From the NCBI GenBank assembly GCA_036677445.1, contig JAVBWI010000019.1, positions 68,818-132,817 on the forward strand: a stretch of DNA of 64,000 bases, written 5' to 3'. Shown here in pieces: positions 45,901-54,833 of the stretch (position 1 is its first letter; every line of letters begins with the position of its first letter). Origin of the DNA: JAVBWI01 sp036677445 (GTDB lineage: Bacteria > Bacillota > Clostridia > Christensenellales > CAG-138). A program made the translations under genes and the position numbers. A model generated the notes under the pieces. That model made no database searches and was not told the origin of the DNA. It saw nothing but the letters and a program-made list of their open reading frames with translations.

Positions 45901-46723
45901 GGATGTGACACTCGTCAAATACCATCCTGACGGGCAGCACTTCCTGAGCGCGCATTACTCCCAAGTGCAGGTTTGGCGGACAGGTGTGCCGGACGCGTTC
46001 TATAAAATTGAGCGTCAAAACGTTCGGGGTGCGGCACTCTCCCCAGACGGGGATCACATAGCGATCTCACACGGAGACTCCGAACTTTCCGTTTTCGAGT
46101 TTAAAACGGGCGAGAAGCTATACCGCTTCTCTGCCAAGGGTACGGGAAAGCCTTACTTCAGCCCGGACGGAAAAAGTATTGCCCTCGCGGGTGAGGATGG
46201 ATCGGTTACCCTGTACAGCCTGCCGAGCGGGCAGCTTGTCTCCCATTTCGGTACCGGCGCGCCGCGAACAGCCCCGCTGTGCTTTGGTCAGGATGGACGC
46301 TTCCTGTTTACTGGCGGCGAAAAGAACGAGATCATCGTATGGAGCCTGCAAAGCGGAAAAAAGGAGCGCACGCTGATGGGCCATTCTATGCCCGTCACGG
46401 CGCTTTCGGAAAGCTCGAAGAATTCCTTTTTGCTCTCGGCAAGCGAAGATATGACGCTCATCCGGTGGGCACAGGATTGGGAATATGAGTTCCCGGGCCT
46501 TGCCGATATGGACGAGGGCGCTATGCCATATGTGCGCAGCTTTGCCGTAAATCATCCCGAATGGACGGAAGCTGAGTTTCAAGGCACTTTGCTCAAGGAG
46601 CTGCAATTAAGGGGCTTTGGATGGCTGAGAGCGGAGGGCGTGAAAGCCGCGCTCCTGGAGATAACCAAGAAAAACAACAAAAAAGGAGAAAGCATATGGC
46701 AAAGTTTTTTCAGAAAAAAGTGA
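42965..46723 (+). CDS. Ser/Thr kinase with TPR and WD40 propeller, paralogue 1
   Basis: A 1252-residue protein. The tail (1-55) has several Thr motifs (DKTVFDPGAT, KTVFEG, STTMME). The kinase (about 60-340) has IEGGMGSVW (about 74), the Lys in LAMKRP, HQDVKPDN and DFGLA (about 213). The catalytic loop reads HQD rather than HRD, a non-RD kinase. A TPR-like segment (DSLNNRALSMLDL) follows. The C-terminal half has WD40 repeats (LKGHTERITGFDVNKDFTHA; GHSMPVTALSESS), and a conserved end domain starts at YEFPGLADMDEGA (about 1173). AAGGAGG precedes the start. No transmembrane segment is seen, so it is cytosolic. It shares near-identical DNA patches with the other three paralogues. Confidence 0.9.
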   Translation: MADNDKTVFDPGATVPEGGKTVFEGNATIMDDSTTMMEAALSDAAGQAGPTVSNSAIQKGKTILDTYRVESDAIEGGMGSVWQVRHTGWNVDLAMKRPQPKCFSTEKSKADFIHECEAWINLGLHPNIVSCYYVREISGTPTIFSEWMEGGSLESAIRKGTLYEGTEAARRERLLDITIQFARGLHYAHEAGLIHQDVKPDNVLLTKEGEAKVADFGLAKARAVLTVLEGYSTMNEAADSGKTILSPSGGYTPAYCSMEQMDGRELTRRTDIYSWAVSVMEMYIGSRLWANGVVAGLSCRDYFEQTRVSMPKALKELLAQCLEGEPENRPHDFAEVERKLHGIYQTETGSGYPRPEPKAATDTADSLNNRALSMLDLSKSGEAEMAWEKALETAPNHLDSLYNQGLYLWRLGKITDTALALRLKAAPENGHSLYLSALIDMERGDTQGAEGKLARALAFDGDERIETLLCSLRGAPPLVQTVKGAKGSCVAINTLANTLIVYEKDKRGFSLYDFDTGTYKGFISGEDAKTGLALAGARHGSAFWSSGKDALVRYSLSESCPTDFFENPNDDMPVWTFALNEEETKALGLVRRNKSAADFEVPHAVMWNIERDKIEFDISCLLNGKVFLSPNAEFFAAVSAEKKFPVAEVWSSSKREKILELKGHTERITGFDVNKDFTHALTISKDGTLKLWSVTSGECLKTLPLSDVTGNEDVRFLPGCRRALITNCGDQSLMRVIDLKTDRVRCSLGSLEEKNSPQVCISLHETEERFAVARDNGDVQLWRIPTHMKEAEWSLCTVVKTSARLALEHEFETSVVAAELALSEFDIARALSAVRKARGVSGFENHPRCMRLLYEASKFCRIKGLKNCWKEKALEGGHYSPVRLCTLSPDDRFALSACGESTDRQLLLWDSATGEWLWQVYNPLRCFAADFSPDGKSLLAQSQKTLIRFELIERSYVRPDEKDGRSVYADIREKYETGADVTLVKYHPDGQHFLSAHYSQVQVWRTGVPDAFYKIERQNVRGAALSPDGDHIAISHGDSELSVFEFKTGEKLYRFSAKGTGKPYFSPDGKSIALAGEDGSVTLYSLPSGQLVSHFGTGAPRTAPLCFGQDGRFLFTGGEKNEIIVWSLQSGKKERTLMGHSMPVTALSESSKNSFLLSASEDMTLIRWAQDWEYEFPGLADMDEGAMPYVRSFAVNHPEWTEAEFQGTLLKELQLRGFGWLRAEGVKAALLEITKKNNKKGESIWQSFFRKK

Positions 46724-47271
46724 AAGAGGAGAGCCCTATGCGCACGCTCACGCCTGAAGAGCAGGCACGCGCGGACGCAATGACGGTTCCTAGGGAAGAG
46801 CTTATCCGTGCGATGCGGCAAATGGGCGTGTCCGAAGAGAAGATTATGGAAGCCTTTCCCGACCCGCTGCCCCAGCCGGAGCAGGATAAGATGCTCAACG
46901 ATGTCCGGGTCATGTTCAGCGCACAAAAATACGCGGAAGTCATTTCAACCTACGGCGATAAAGTCGGCAGCGGACTTCTTTCGGGAGATGTGCTGAACGA
47001 GACCGGTTTTGCGGTGGGCTTTTCCGCCATCGTAACGGGGAATAAGGAGTATATCAGCCGGTATGCAGGCCACACCATTTCCTATCTCCTGCAGAGAATC
47101 AAGCAGATGGATACCGGAAAAACCTTAGGGACCATACGCGCGATCATGCAGATGGGCGAAAAGCATGTGCCCGGCTGCATGAAGCAATCCGCGCGCAAGC
47201 TGTATCCTGCGCTCAGGAACTTTCTTCCTGACGACGACGAGTTCGTGCTTGAGGTAAAGAGCTATATGTAG
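46696..47271 (+). CDS. Small helical protein between two kinase genes
   Basis: A 191-residue helical protein whose start, with AAAAGGAG 7 nt before, overlaps the 3' end of kinase paralogue 1 by 28 bp in another frame. It is basic at the N-terminus (MAKFFQKKVKEES) and acidic at the C-terminus. No known domain is seen. Overlap with the kinase gene and position before the next kinase suggest a partner or substrate of these kinases. A longer upstream frame lies wholly inside the kinase gene. Confidence 0.65.
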   Translation: MAKFFQKKVKEESPMRTLTPEEQARADAMTVPREELIRAMRQMGVSEEKIMEAFPDPLPQPEQDKMLNDVRVMFSAQKYAEVISTYGDKVGSGLLSGDVLNETGFAVGFSAIVTGNKEYISRYAGHTISYLLQRIKQMDTGKTLGTIRAIMQMGEKHVPGCMKQSARKLYPALRNFLPDDDEFVLEVKSYM

Positions 47272-47313
47272 CGCATTCCACTGTTAAGGGAAGTGCCGAA
47301 AGGGGGGCAGGGT

Positions 47314-49989
47314 ATGAATGAGAAAACGATCTTCGAATCTGGCACAACGCTAAAGGAAAGCGGCACTGTAATAATCAGCGGTGCTGCCATGCGCCTTTCT
47401 GCAAATGCACTAATCGTAAGGGGAATAACGCTGCTCGATACCTACCGCGTGGAGTCCGACGCTATCGAGGGCGGTATGGGTAGCGTGTGGCGGGTGCATC
47501 ACACGGGTTGGAATGTGGACCTGGCCATGAAACGACCGCAGCCGAGGTGCTTCTCTACCGAGAAAAGCAAAGCCGACTTCATTCATGAGTGCGAGGCGTG
47601 GATCGGCCTCGGCCTGCACCCCAACATCGTATCCTGCTACTATGTGCGCGAGATGTCCGGCACCCCCACCATCTTTTCGGAGTGGATGGATGGAGGGAGC
47701 CTGGAGAGCGCTATTGCCAAGGGCTCACTCTATGAGGGTACGGAGGCCGAGCAAAAGGCGCGCCTGCTCGATCTCGCTGTTCAGTTTGCGCGCGGACTGC
47801 ATTATGCGCACGAAGCGGGGCTTATCCACCAAGACGTGAAGCCCGATAACGTTCTGCTTACAAAAGAGGGCGAAGCCAAGGTAGCCGACTTTGGCCTTGC
47901 TCGCGCCCGCGCGGTCCTAACGATGCTGGAGGGCGATCCTACCATGCGCGAGGCCAATAGCGGCGGCAGAACCATCCTATCCCCTTCCGGCGGCTATACC
48001 CCCGCCTACTGCTCCATGGAGCAGATGGACGGTAAGCCGCTCACACGGCGCACGGACATTTATTCGTGGGCTGTGTCCGTGATGGAAATGTACCTCGGCT
48101 GCCGCCCGTGGGCGAACGGTGTGGTAGCAGGCCTTGGCTGCCGGGGCTATTTCGAAAACACCCGCGTCCCCATGCCGGAGGCGCTCAAGGAACTGCTGGC
48201 GCAGTGTCTTGAAGGCGAGCCTGAAAACCGCCCCCATGACTTCGGGGAAATTGAAGCAGCACTTCAGGAAATCTATGCTGCAGAAACCGGCAGCGGCTAC
48301 CCCCGCCCCGAGCCCAAGGCGGCGGCAGATACGGCGGATTCCCTTAACAATCGCGCTCTTTCCATGCTGGATTTAGGAAAAGCGGAGGAAGCCGAGCGAC
48401 TATGGGAAGCGGCGCTTCAAACCGACCTATCCAATTTCCGCTGCCAATACAACTATGCGGCAGCCCTCTGGAACAGACGAAAGATTGATGATGCGGAGTT
48501 CTTTGCGCGCATTGCCAGGCAGCGGGAGTGTTCCGCATTGTGGGCGCAGGCTATGGCGACGGTTTCCCTGATCCGGCGCAATGACGATAAGGAAGCAAAA
48601 GAGTCCATCGATATTCTGGCATCCATCGATGAGCGCATGCCTATGCTTGAAGAACTTCGGGAGCGGCTTGCGGCGCAGCTATCGTTTGGCAGCGGACGTT
48701 CCACCCGACCGGCCGACTCTGCAGCAATATACAGCATACCTTACGGCCCCGACGCGGTGCTGTGCGACAAGGATCGGTTTACCATCGTCGATCCCGCCTC
48801 GGGTAAAACGCGCTTCCGGTTGGAGGGCGACTGGTATTTCGGCATCGATCTTAGCCGTGACGGGCAAAAGGCCGTATACAGCCTAAAGGGCGGCAAAAGC
48901 TACTGCGTTCTCGATCTAACCACAGGAAGCTCCTCCGTTTTTGCGTGGAACGGCGTATACCTTGGCAGGTCATGCTTTGCGGATGCACAGGGCGGCGTGG
49001 TCGCCTGCGCAGGGGAAGCGGTGCGTTTCTTCGACGCGGTAAACGGCCGCTCGCTCCTGACTATGGAATCCGAGCGGGATCGTGAGGATGATATTATTTA
49101 TGACCGCGTGGAGGCTTTCAGCGACGACGGCCTTGTTTTGATCAAGAGCTTCCGGCGGGAGCTTTGGGTGAAACTGCCGGATGTGTCCCTTCGGCCCTTT
49201 TATGAGCTTTCCGTCGTTTCAAGCCTATATGAGCGCAACAGCGCGCTGAACGAGGCCGAGCGAAATTGCGTCTTTGCGCGGGCTCTCTTTGAAGAAGGAA
49301 ACGTTATGGGTGCATTCCGCCTGCTGGATAAAAATCGCATGAACAGCACGCTGCTGCTGCACGAGCCGTCGCTAAAGCTTTGGACGAAGCTCGGCCCTTC
49401 TTTCAAGCATGGCAAGCTGATCGCCGTTCTGCCCACAGAGGATACCCCCGCGCCCCTGCCACAGCGCAGCCGTATTGTGGAAAAGGCGGAGCCCAGTCGC
49501 GCCAGATATGTTACTGACGGAACGACCATTGCCACCGTTCAATCTACGTGCAAAATGACCGAGAACCTTAATAACGGCTTTGATCTGGATTACTCGTATT
49601 CGCTCAGCGCATGCGACGCCGTCTCGGGGCAACCGTATTTCGCCGTGCGTCGATTAACCTCGGATTCCCGTACCGACGCCGAAGAACTCGACGAGGAGCT
49701 ATACATCGATCTGCTGCCGGAGGGAAGATTGCTCTATGGCAAACGTTCTTGGAATTCCCCAACATCGATCGACCTTCGCGACCCGGAGATCCAGATCGAG
49801 CGGGGCCTTACAATGGCGCTCCCCGCAGGCTATCGCCTGTCCAATACAAAAGAGGGTGTAGACATCGGTGGGTTCCGCTTCGAAGACGTGTTCGACGGGT
49901 TGCAGCCCCTTTGGAATGCTGATATCGTTGTGTGCAGAAAACGGAATTACCGGCTGGTCTACCAATATATCGATCCGGAGAAGGGCTGA
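47314..49989 (+). CDS. Ser/Thr kinase with TPR and shorter propeller-like region, paralogue 2
   Basis: An 891-residue paralogue with a short Thr-rich tail (EKTIFESGTTLKESGT). The kinase has IEGGMGSVWRV, HQDVKPDN (about 172) and DFGLARAR. A TPR-like segment follows (LNNRALSMLDLGKAEEAERLWEAALQ). The C-terminal 400 residues form a beta-propeller-like region (RFTIVDPASGKTRFRLEGDW) with few recognisable WD motifs, and the conserved C-terminal end domain of the other three is missing. GGGGGGCAGGG precedes the start. Its difference in end architecture suggests a distinct input or partner. Confidence 0.85.
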   Translation: MNEKTIFESGTTLKESGTVIISGAAMRLSANALIVRGITLLDTYRVESDAIEGGMGSVWRVHHTGWNVDLAMKRPQPRCFSTEKSKADFIHECEAWIGLGLHPNIVSCYYVREMSGTPTIFSEWMDGGSLESAIAKGSLYEGTEAEQKARLLDLAVQFARGLHYAHEAGLIHQDVKPDNVLLTKEGEAKVADFGLARARAVLTMLEGDPTMREANSGGRTILSPSGGYTPAYCSMEQMDGKPLTRRTDIYSWAVSVMEMYLGCRPWANGVVAGLGCRGYFENTRVPMPEALKELLAQCLEGEPENRPHDFGEIEAALQEIYAAETGSGYPRPEPKAAADTADSLNNRALSMLDLGKAEEAERLWEAALQTDLSNFRCQYNYAAALWNRRKIDDAEFFARIARQRECSALWAQAMATVSLIRRNDDKEAKESIDILASIDERMPMLEELRERLAAQLSFGSGRSTRPADSAAIYSIPYGPDAVLCDKDRFTIVDPASGKTRFRLEGDWYFGIDLSRDGQKAVYSLKGGKSYCVLDLTTGSSSVFAWNGVYLGRSCFADAQGGVVACAGEAVRFFDAVNGRSLLTMESERDREDDIIYDRVEAFSDDGLVLIKSFRRELWVKLPDVSLRPFYELSVVSSLYERNSALNEAERNCVFARALFEEGNVMGAFRLLDKNRMNSTLLLHEPSLKLWTKLGPSFKHGKLIAVLPTEDTPAPLPQRSRIVEKAEPSRARYVTDGTTIATVQSTCKMTENLNNGFDLDYSYSLSACDAVSGQPYFAVRRLTSDSRTDAEELDEELYIDLLPEGRLLYGKRSWNSPTSIDLRDPEIQIERGLTMALPAGYRLSNTKEGVDIGGFRFEDVFDGLQPLWNADIVVCRKRNYRLVYQYIDPEKG

Positions 49990-50045
49990 TAAAAGGCCGT
50001 TCATGATGCGGCGTGAAAAAAGAATTAAACACGGGAGGAAAATTT

Positions 50046-53000
50046 ATGGATCTTTCCACTTCCATGCGGTATGTGATGATGCGCGCGCAGTTAGAGGCCG
50101 CGACGGCAAAAAGCGGCGGTGAGCCCACGGTGGAGTTCTTGTTTTTAGGGCTTCTCAAGCTTGCGGAAATCAGGTCCGAGGACTTCGCGCCCTCCTCCCG
50201 CCACAAAAAGGAGATCGACGAGGACATCGAGGCAATCGGGGCGCTTTTTAAAAGCGCGGGCATCGATACCGCGCGCACGCGCAGCCTGCTTCGCCGCACA
50301 GTGGCAGGCGGGGCAAAAAGCGGCGAGAGCGAGCTTTCTGCCTGCCTTGCAGCGGCGACGGCGCATGCCGCAAGACGCGGCGCAGAAGACGTATGGGGGC
50401 AGGATATGCTCACGGTCATTTTGGAAAACCCCACCGTCGTTATCCTCGAGGTATGCCCGCTCAAAAAGCGGGCTGCCGCTCAAAAGGCCGCACCGCAGAA
50501 GGAGGCTAAGAAAAAGCAAGAGTCCTCCGATGAAATGAGCCGTGATTTCCTTCCCTCGCTCACGGGCCGCATCCGCCATATGCGGGCAAAGCTCCTTTCC
50601 ACCGTGCACGGGCAGGATCATGTGGTGCACGCCTTCACCGAGGGTATGTTTGCTGCAGAGGTCTTAGCCGCATCGGATGAAAAGCGAAAACGTCCGCGCG
50701 CTATCTTCGTGTTCGCAGGGCCGCCGGGCGTGGGCAAGACCTTCCTCGCCGAACAGGCGGCGGAGGCTTTGGATATCCCATTCAAGCGCTTTGACATGTC
50801 GAGCTTTGCCGACCACCAATCCTACATGGGCCTTGTGGGCTTTGAAAAGAGCTATCAAGGCGCAAAGGCCGGAACGCTTACGGGTTTTGTGAAAGAAAAC
50901 CCCCATAGCATATTGCTCTTCGATGAGATCGAAAAAGCGCACCTCAACACCATACAGCTCTTTTTGCAGATCTTGGACGCGGGCAGGCTGACGGATCGTT
51001 TCAGCGACGAGGATGTCGCCTTCAAGGATGCCATCATCATCTTCACCAGCAACGCGGGCCGCTCCCTTTATGAAGGCGACGCCAAACAAAACGCCGCCGG
51101 CGTGCCGCGAAAAACGCTCATCAACGCGCTCGAAACCGAAAAAAACCCGCAAACGGGCCAACCCTTTTTCCCCACTGCCATCACCAGCCGCATGGCGACC
51201 GGCTGGCCGCTTCTTTTCAACCATTTGCAGGCGCATAATTTGGAAAAGATCAGTGCAGGCGAGATGAAACGCTTCTGCGGCCTGTTTGAAAAGCAGTACG
51301 GCATCGAGGCCGAGTTCGACCGCCTTGTGCCGACGGCCTTGCTTTTCAGCGAGGGCGGGCAGGCAGACGCGCGGACGCTTCGCGCGCAGACCGAGCTCTT
51401 TTTCAAAAACGAGGTGTTCAAGGTATGTAGGCTGTTCAATGAGGAGCATTTCGGCACGGCGCTTTCGGGCGTTGCAAAGCTCCGCTTCACCGTGGAAACG
51501 GATAAGCTGCCTGACGCGGTGCGCCCTCTTTTCTTCTGCGATGAAAAGCCCGAAATCCTCCTGTACGGCAGCCCTCTATTTGCCGCGCGATGCCGCGAAA
51601 AGCTAAACGGCTATGTCGTTTATGATACGCAAAGCGTGGAGGAAGCGCTTTCCATAGCCGGCGAAAAGGACATCCGTCTGCTGCTGCTCGACGTGGCGGG
51701 GAAAAGCGTTGCCCCGGACGAAAGCTATAACCGGATGGAAACGCTTTACGAGGGCTTTGAAGCCTCGCCCATGTCCGCAGGCGCTTTTGACTTTGCGCCC
51801 ATGGCGGCGGGCATGCTGCGCGACGGCAACCGGCTGTTCAGCTCCTTGCGGGAGCGTTTGCCGGAACTGCCGGTATACCTGCTGGAAACAGAGGAATTCT
51901 CCATCGACCCCGAACTGCTCATGAGCTTCGTGCGCGCGGGAGCTCGGGGCAAGCTCACAGAACCTATAGACGATTTTGCCGTATTTGAGGATCAGCTTTC
52001 CTCCATCTGCCGCGAGCTTTACATGCAGAGCGTGGCGGCGCGTATGGCAGCCGAGCGCAAGGTGCTCTATTACGAATCCGCCCCGAGGCTTAACGAAAAG
52101 CAAGCCGAGATCACCGTGCGTCTTCGTGATTTCTCCCTCAAGCGTGCCACCGCCGCTGACGACGCGGATAGCGTTTTGGACGACGTGCAAAAGCCAAACG
52201 TGCATTTTGCGGACATCATCGGCGCGTGCGACGCCAAGGAGGAATTGAAGTTTTTCATCGACTACCTCAAAAACCCCAAAAAATTTTCCGCGCAGGGTCT
52301 GAAGCCGCCCAAGGGCGTGCTTCTGTACGGCCCGCCGGGTACGGGCAAGACCATGCTCGCAAAGGCCATGGCGGGTGAAAGCGACGTGGCGTTCATCCCT
52401 GCCGTCGCCAGTGCTTTCGTCACCAAATATCAGGGCAGCGGTCCCGAGGCCGTGCGTGCGCTTTTTAAAAAAACAAGAAGGTACGCTCCGGCGATATTGT
52501 TTATTGACGAGATCGACGCCGTAGGCCGCAAGCGCGGTGAATCCAACACCAGTCACGGCGAGGAAATGGCCCTTAACGCGCTCCTCACCGAAATGGACGG
52601 TTTTAGCGTAGACCCCAAGCGTCCCGTGTTCGTGCTCGCCGCCACCAACTTCGACGTGGAGGAAGGCCAAGGCGGCATGGGCGTAATCGACCCCGCGCTC
52701 GCGCGACGGTTCGACCGCAAAATACTCGTGGATCTGCCCAACGCCGAAGAGCGCGAGCAATTCGTTCGTATGCTTTTAAAAAAGAACAAAACGCATATGG
52801 TAAGCGAGGATATGATAACACGCCTCGGCTCCCGCTCCGCAGGCATGAGTCCGGCAAACCTCGCCTCGGTCGTGGAGCTTGCCAACCGCATGGCGGTGAA
52901 ACAGCAAAGGCCCCTCGACGACGCGATTTTGGACGAAGCTTACGAGCTCACCAAGCACGGCTCCAAAAAGGACTGGGGCTATGAATACCTGGAGCGGGTG

Positions 53001-53513
53001 GCACGGCACGAAAGCGGCCACGCGTTCCTCTGCTACCTCGGCGGCCATACCCCCGCCTACCTCACCATCGTGGCGCGCGGCGGGCATGGCGGCTATATGG
53101 AGCACTCTGCGGCGGAGCAGGCCCCGCTCTCCACGAGGCAGGAGCTGATCGACCGAATCCGCACCTCCTTGGGCGGCAGAGCCGCCGAAATCGCCTATTA
53201 CGGCGAGAAGGACGGCGTATCCACGGGTGCTTCCGGCGATCTCGAATCCGCCACGCGCGTGGCCCGCGCCATGATCTGCAACTATGGCATGGACGCGGAA
53301 TTCGGCATGGCGGTGATGAGTCCTGAAGAGGCCACGCGCGGCCCGCTCGCGGCCAAGGTGTCCGAACGCGTGAGCGCCATCATCCGCGAAGAGATGGCCG
53401 AGACCATACGCCTCATCTCGGAAAATAAGCCCCGCATTGACCGGATGGTGGGCGCGCTGATGAAGAAAAACAAGCTGTCCGGCGAGGAAATGGAAGAGCT
53501 GCTCAAGGTCTAG
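50046..53513 (+). CDS. Clp-type AAA / receiver-like / FtsH-type AAA-M41 protease fusion
   Basis: A 1155-residue chimera. A Clp N-like domain (about 1-140) leads to a Clp-type AAA module with Walker A AGPPGVGKT (about 224) and LLFDEIEKAH. A receiver-like alpha/beta domain follows (about 500-640; EILLYGSPLFAARCREKL, RLLLLDVAGK). The rest is a full FtsH: AAA with GPPGTGKT (about 761) and FIDEIDAVGRKRG, the SRH-like PALARRFDRK, HESGH zinc motif (about 988) and GASGDLESATRVAR with the third ligand Asp (about 1060). No transmembrane segment is seen, unlike classical FtsH. GGGAGG lies before the ATG; GTG 50013 is less likely. It should be a soluble ATP-dependent zinc protease. I know of no described protein with this domain order. 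Confidence 0.9.
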   Translation: MDLSTSMRYVMMRAQLEAATAKSGGEPTVEFLFLGLLKLAEIRSEDFAPSSRHKKEIDEDIEAIGALFKSAGIDTARTRSLLRRTVAGGAKSGESELSACLAAATAHAARRGAEDVWGQDMLTVILENPTVVILEVCPLKKRAAAQKAAPQKEAKKKQESSDEMSRDFLPSLTGRIRHMRAKLLSTVHGQDHVVHAFTEGMFAAEVLAASDEKRKRPRAIFVFAGPPGVGKTFLAEQAAEALDIPFKRFDMSSFADHQSYMGLVGFEKSYQGAKAGTLTGFVKENPHSILLFDEIEKAHLNTIQLFLQILDAGRLTDRFSDEDVAFKDAIIIFTSNAGRSLYEGDAKQNAAGVPRKTLINALETEKNPQTGQPFFPTAITSRMATGWPLLFNHLQAHNLEKISAGEMKRFCGLFEKQYGIEAEFDRLVPTALLFSEGGQADARTLRAQTELFFKNEVFKVCRLFNEEHFGTALSGVAKLRFTVETDKLPDAVRPLFFCDEKPEILLYGSPLFAARCREKLNGYVVYDTQSVEEALSIAGEKDIRLLLLDVAGKSVAPDESYNRMETLYEGFEASPMSAGAFDFAPMAAGMLRDGNRLFSSLRERLPELPVYLLETEEFSIDPELLMSFVRAGARGKLTEPIDDFAVFEDQLSSICRELYMQSVAARMAAERKVLYYESAPRLNEKQAEITVRLRDFSLKRATAADDADSVLDDVQKPNVHFADIIGACDAKEELKFFIDYLKNPKKFSAQGLKPPKGVLLYGPPGTGKTMLAKAMAGESDVAFIPAVASAFVTKYQGSGPEAVRALFKKTRRYAPAILFIDEIDAVGRKRGESNTSHGEEMALNALLTEMDGFSVDPKRPVFVLAATNFDVEEGQGGMGVIDPALARRFDRKILVDLPNAEEREQFVRMLLKKNKTHMVSEDMITRLGSRSAGMSPANLASVVELANRMAVKQQRPLDDAILDEAYELTKHGSKKDWGYEYLERVARHESGHAFLCYLGGHTPAYLTIVARGGHGGYMEHSAAEQAPLSTRQELIDRIRTSLGGRAAEIAYYGEKDGVSTGASGDLESATRVARAMICNYGMDAEFGMAVMSPEEATRGPLAAKVSERVSAIIREEMAETIRLISENKPRIDRMVGALMKKNKLSGEEMEELLKV

Positions 53514-53535
53514 TTTCATTTAGGTAACACGTTGT

Positions 53536-54771
53536 ATGGATACGTTGATTCAGAAGGAAGCGATAGGTCATTTGACAGACGCAGACACCCTTCTCCGGCT
53601 CGCGCTGTTTGAGAGACGGTGGAGCCTGCGTTCGCTTGCCCAAGAGCGCATCGAGGAGCTTTGCATCAAGCCTGAAGCGCCCAAAGAAGCGGATGAAAAT
53701 GGCTTTGTGACGGTGGGGGGACGCGTGCGCGGCTATTTCGGCCAGGCTGAGCGTCCCAAACTGCCGGAGACAGCGGTAAACATTGACTCGCTGTGGCCGA
53801 ATGTGAGCGCCATAAATACGTATTTTTACAATCCGTCAAAGGACAGAACGAGCACGCGTGTTGACACCATAGAGGCGTTTCTTTGCGTGGTATGGGAACC
53901 GTGCGGCGCGCAGCCGAGGAAAACCGTTGCTTCGATAAAAAATCGATCCCCCTTTTTGCAAGCAGACAGGATTGCAAAAGCCGCGCTCGCAGCCATTTCA
54001 GACCCGGTTGATTTTTGTTATATCGCAAGGAACGACATGCGCGCAAGCGTAAGACGCAAAGCGGTGAACCGCGCCGCGAAAGACGAGACTCTATTCCTCG
54101 AACTCGCCATACAAGACCTCGACGAGAGAGTACGTAGTGCGGCGGCGCGGCGGTTGCAAGCCAATGAATCCTTTGACACGCTGCTAAGGGAAGGAACAGG
54201 CGCTGCGCGGCACATTGCCGCGGAAAGAACCTCGGATTTACGGCTTCTTAAAGAAAAGGCCCTGACTGCAAACGATAAAAGGCTTCAGAGCATCGCTCTT
54301 ACGCGGGTGGAGGACTGGTCTCTGCTCGAAATTCTTACGATGCTCGGTAAGACAAAGGAAATCGCCAAAGGCCTCGCGCGGATGCGGATGGAAGGGATGG
54401 AAACGCAATGGCGCGCATCCGGTCTTGCGCTGCTTCATGACAACCAACGTTTATACGCAAATGCCGCCATGAACGACGCCATGTTTTATCGTCTTGTCAT
54501 AGAGCACATGACGGACGAGAACTGCATTGCCGATATCCTCTGTTCCCTTTCGCCCCATCAAGCGGGAGCCACGGCCTACGGCCCGGTCGGCGAAGCGGGA
54601 TACATCGCAGGCAACTGTCACAATCACGATCCCAAGGATATTGCAAGAGCCAAACGCGCGCTCAACAGGCTTTATACAAAAAAGGCGCTGCAACAGGTAC
54701 TGGAGCAGGCCAAAACGCATTACCTCCGTGAAGAGGCGAGGAAAAGACTCGACAAGCTGCAACTTTGCTGA
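53536..54771 (+). CDS. HEAT-like repeat protein
   Basis: A 411-residue protein of short helical repeats (LRLALFERRWSLRSLAQERI; LELAIQDLDERVRSAAARRLQ; LKEKALTANDKRLQSIALTRV). The pattern DxxVRxxA is that of HEAT/PBS-lyase-like repeats. It starts 22 nt after the Clp-FtsH fusion, with a weak ribosome binding site (AGGT), so translation may rely on the upstream gene. Probably scaffold for protein-protein contacts in the cluster. No catalytic residues are visible. Confidence 0.65.
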   Translation: MDTLIQKEAIGHLTDADTLLRLALFERRWSLRSLAQERIEELCIKPEAPKEADENGFVTVGGRVRGYFGQAERPKLPETAVNIDSLWPNVSAINTYFYNPSKDRTSTRVDTIEAFLCVVWEPCGAQPRKTVASIKNRSPFLQADRIAKAALAAISDPVDFCYIARNDMRASVRRKAVNRAAKDETLFLELAIQDLDERVRSAAARRLQANESFDTLLREGTGAARHIAAERTSDLRLLKEKALTANDKRLQSIALTRVEDWSLLEILTMLGKTKEIAKGLARMRMEGMETQWRASGLALLHDNQRLYANAAMNDAMFYRLVIEHMTDENCIADILCSLSPHQAGATAYGPVGEAGYIAGNCHNHDPKDIARAKRALNRLYTKKALQQVLEQAKTHYLREEARKRLDKLQLC

Positions 54772-54833
54772 AAAGTGCGCGGCGATGGACTGGATATTCT
54801 AAACGCAATAAGGCAGAGTTGGGGGCGTGCGAT

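Noticed and set aside
54758..54800. Fourth copy of the TGCAACTTT motif before the HEAT protein gene
   Set aside because: TGCAACTTT is present but it encodes the end of the upstream gene, and CCATCAAAA is absent at the expected distance.
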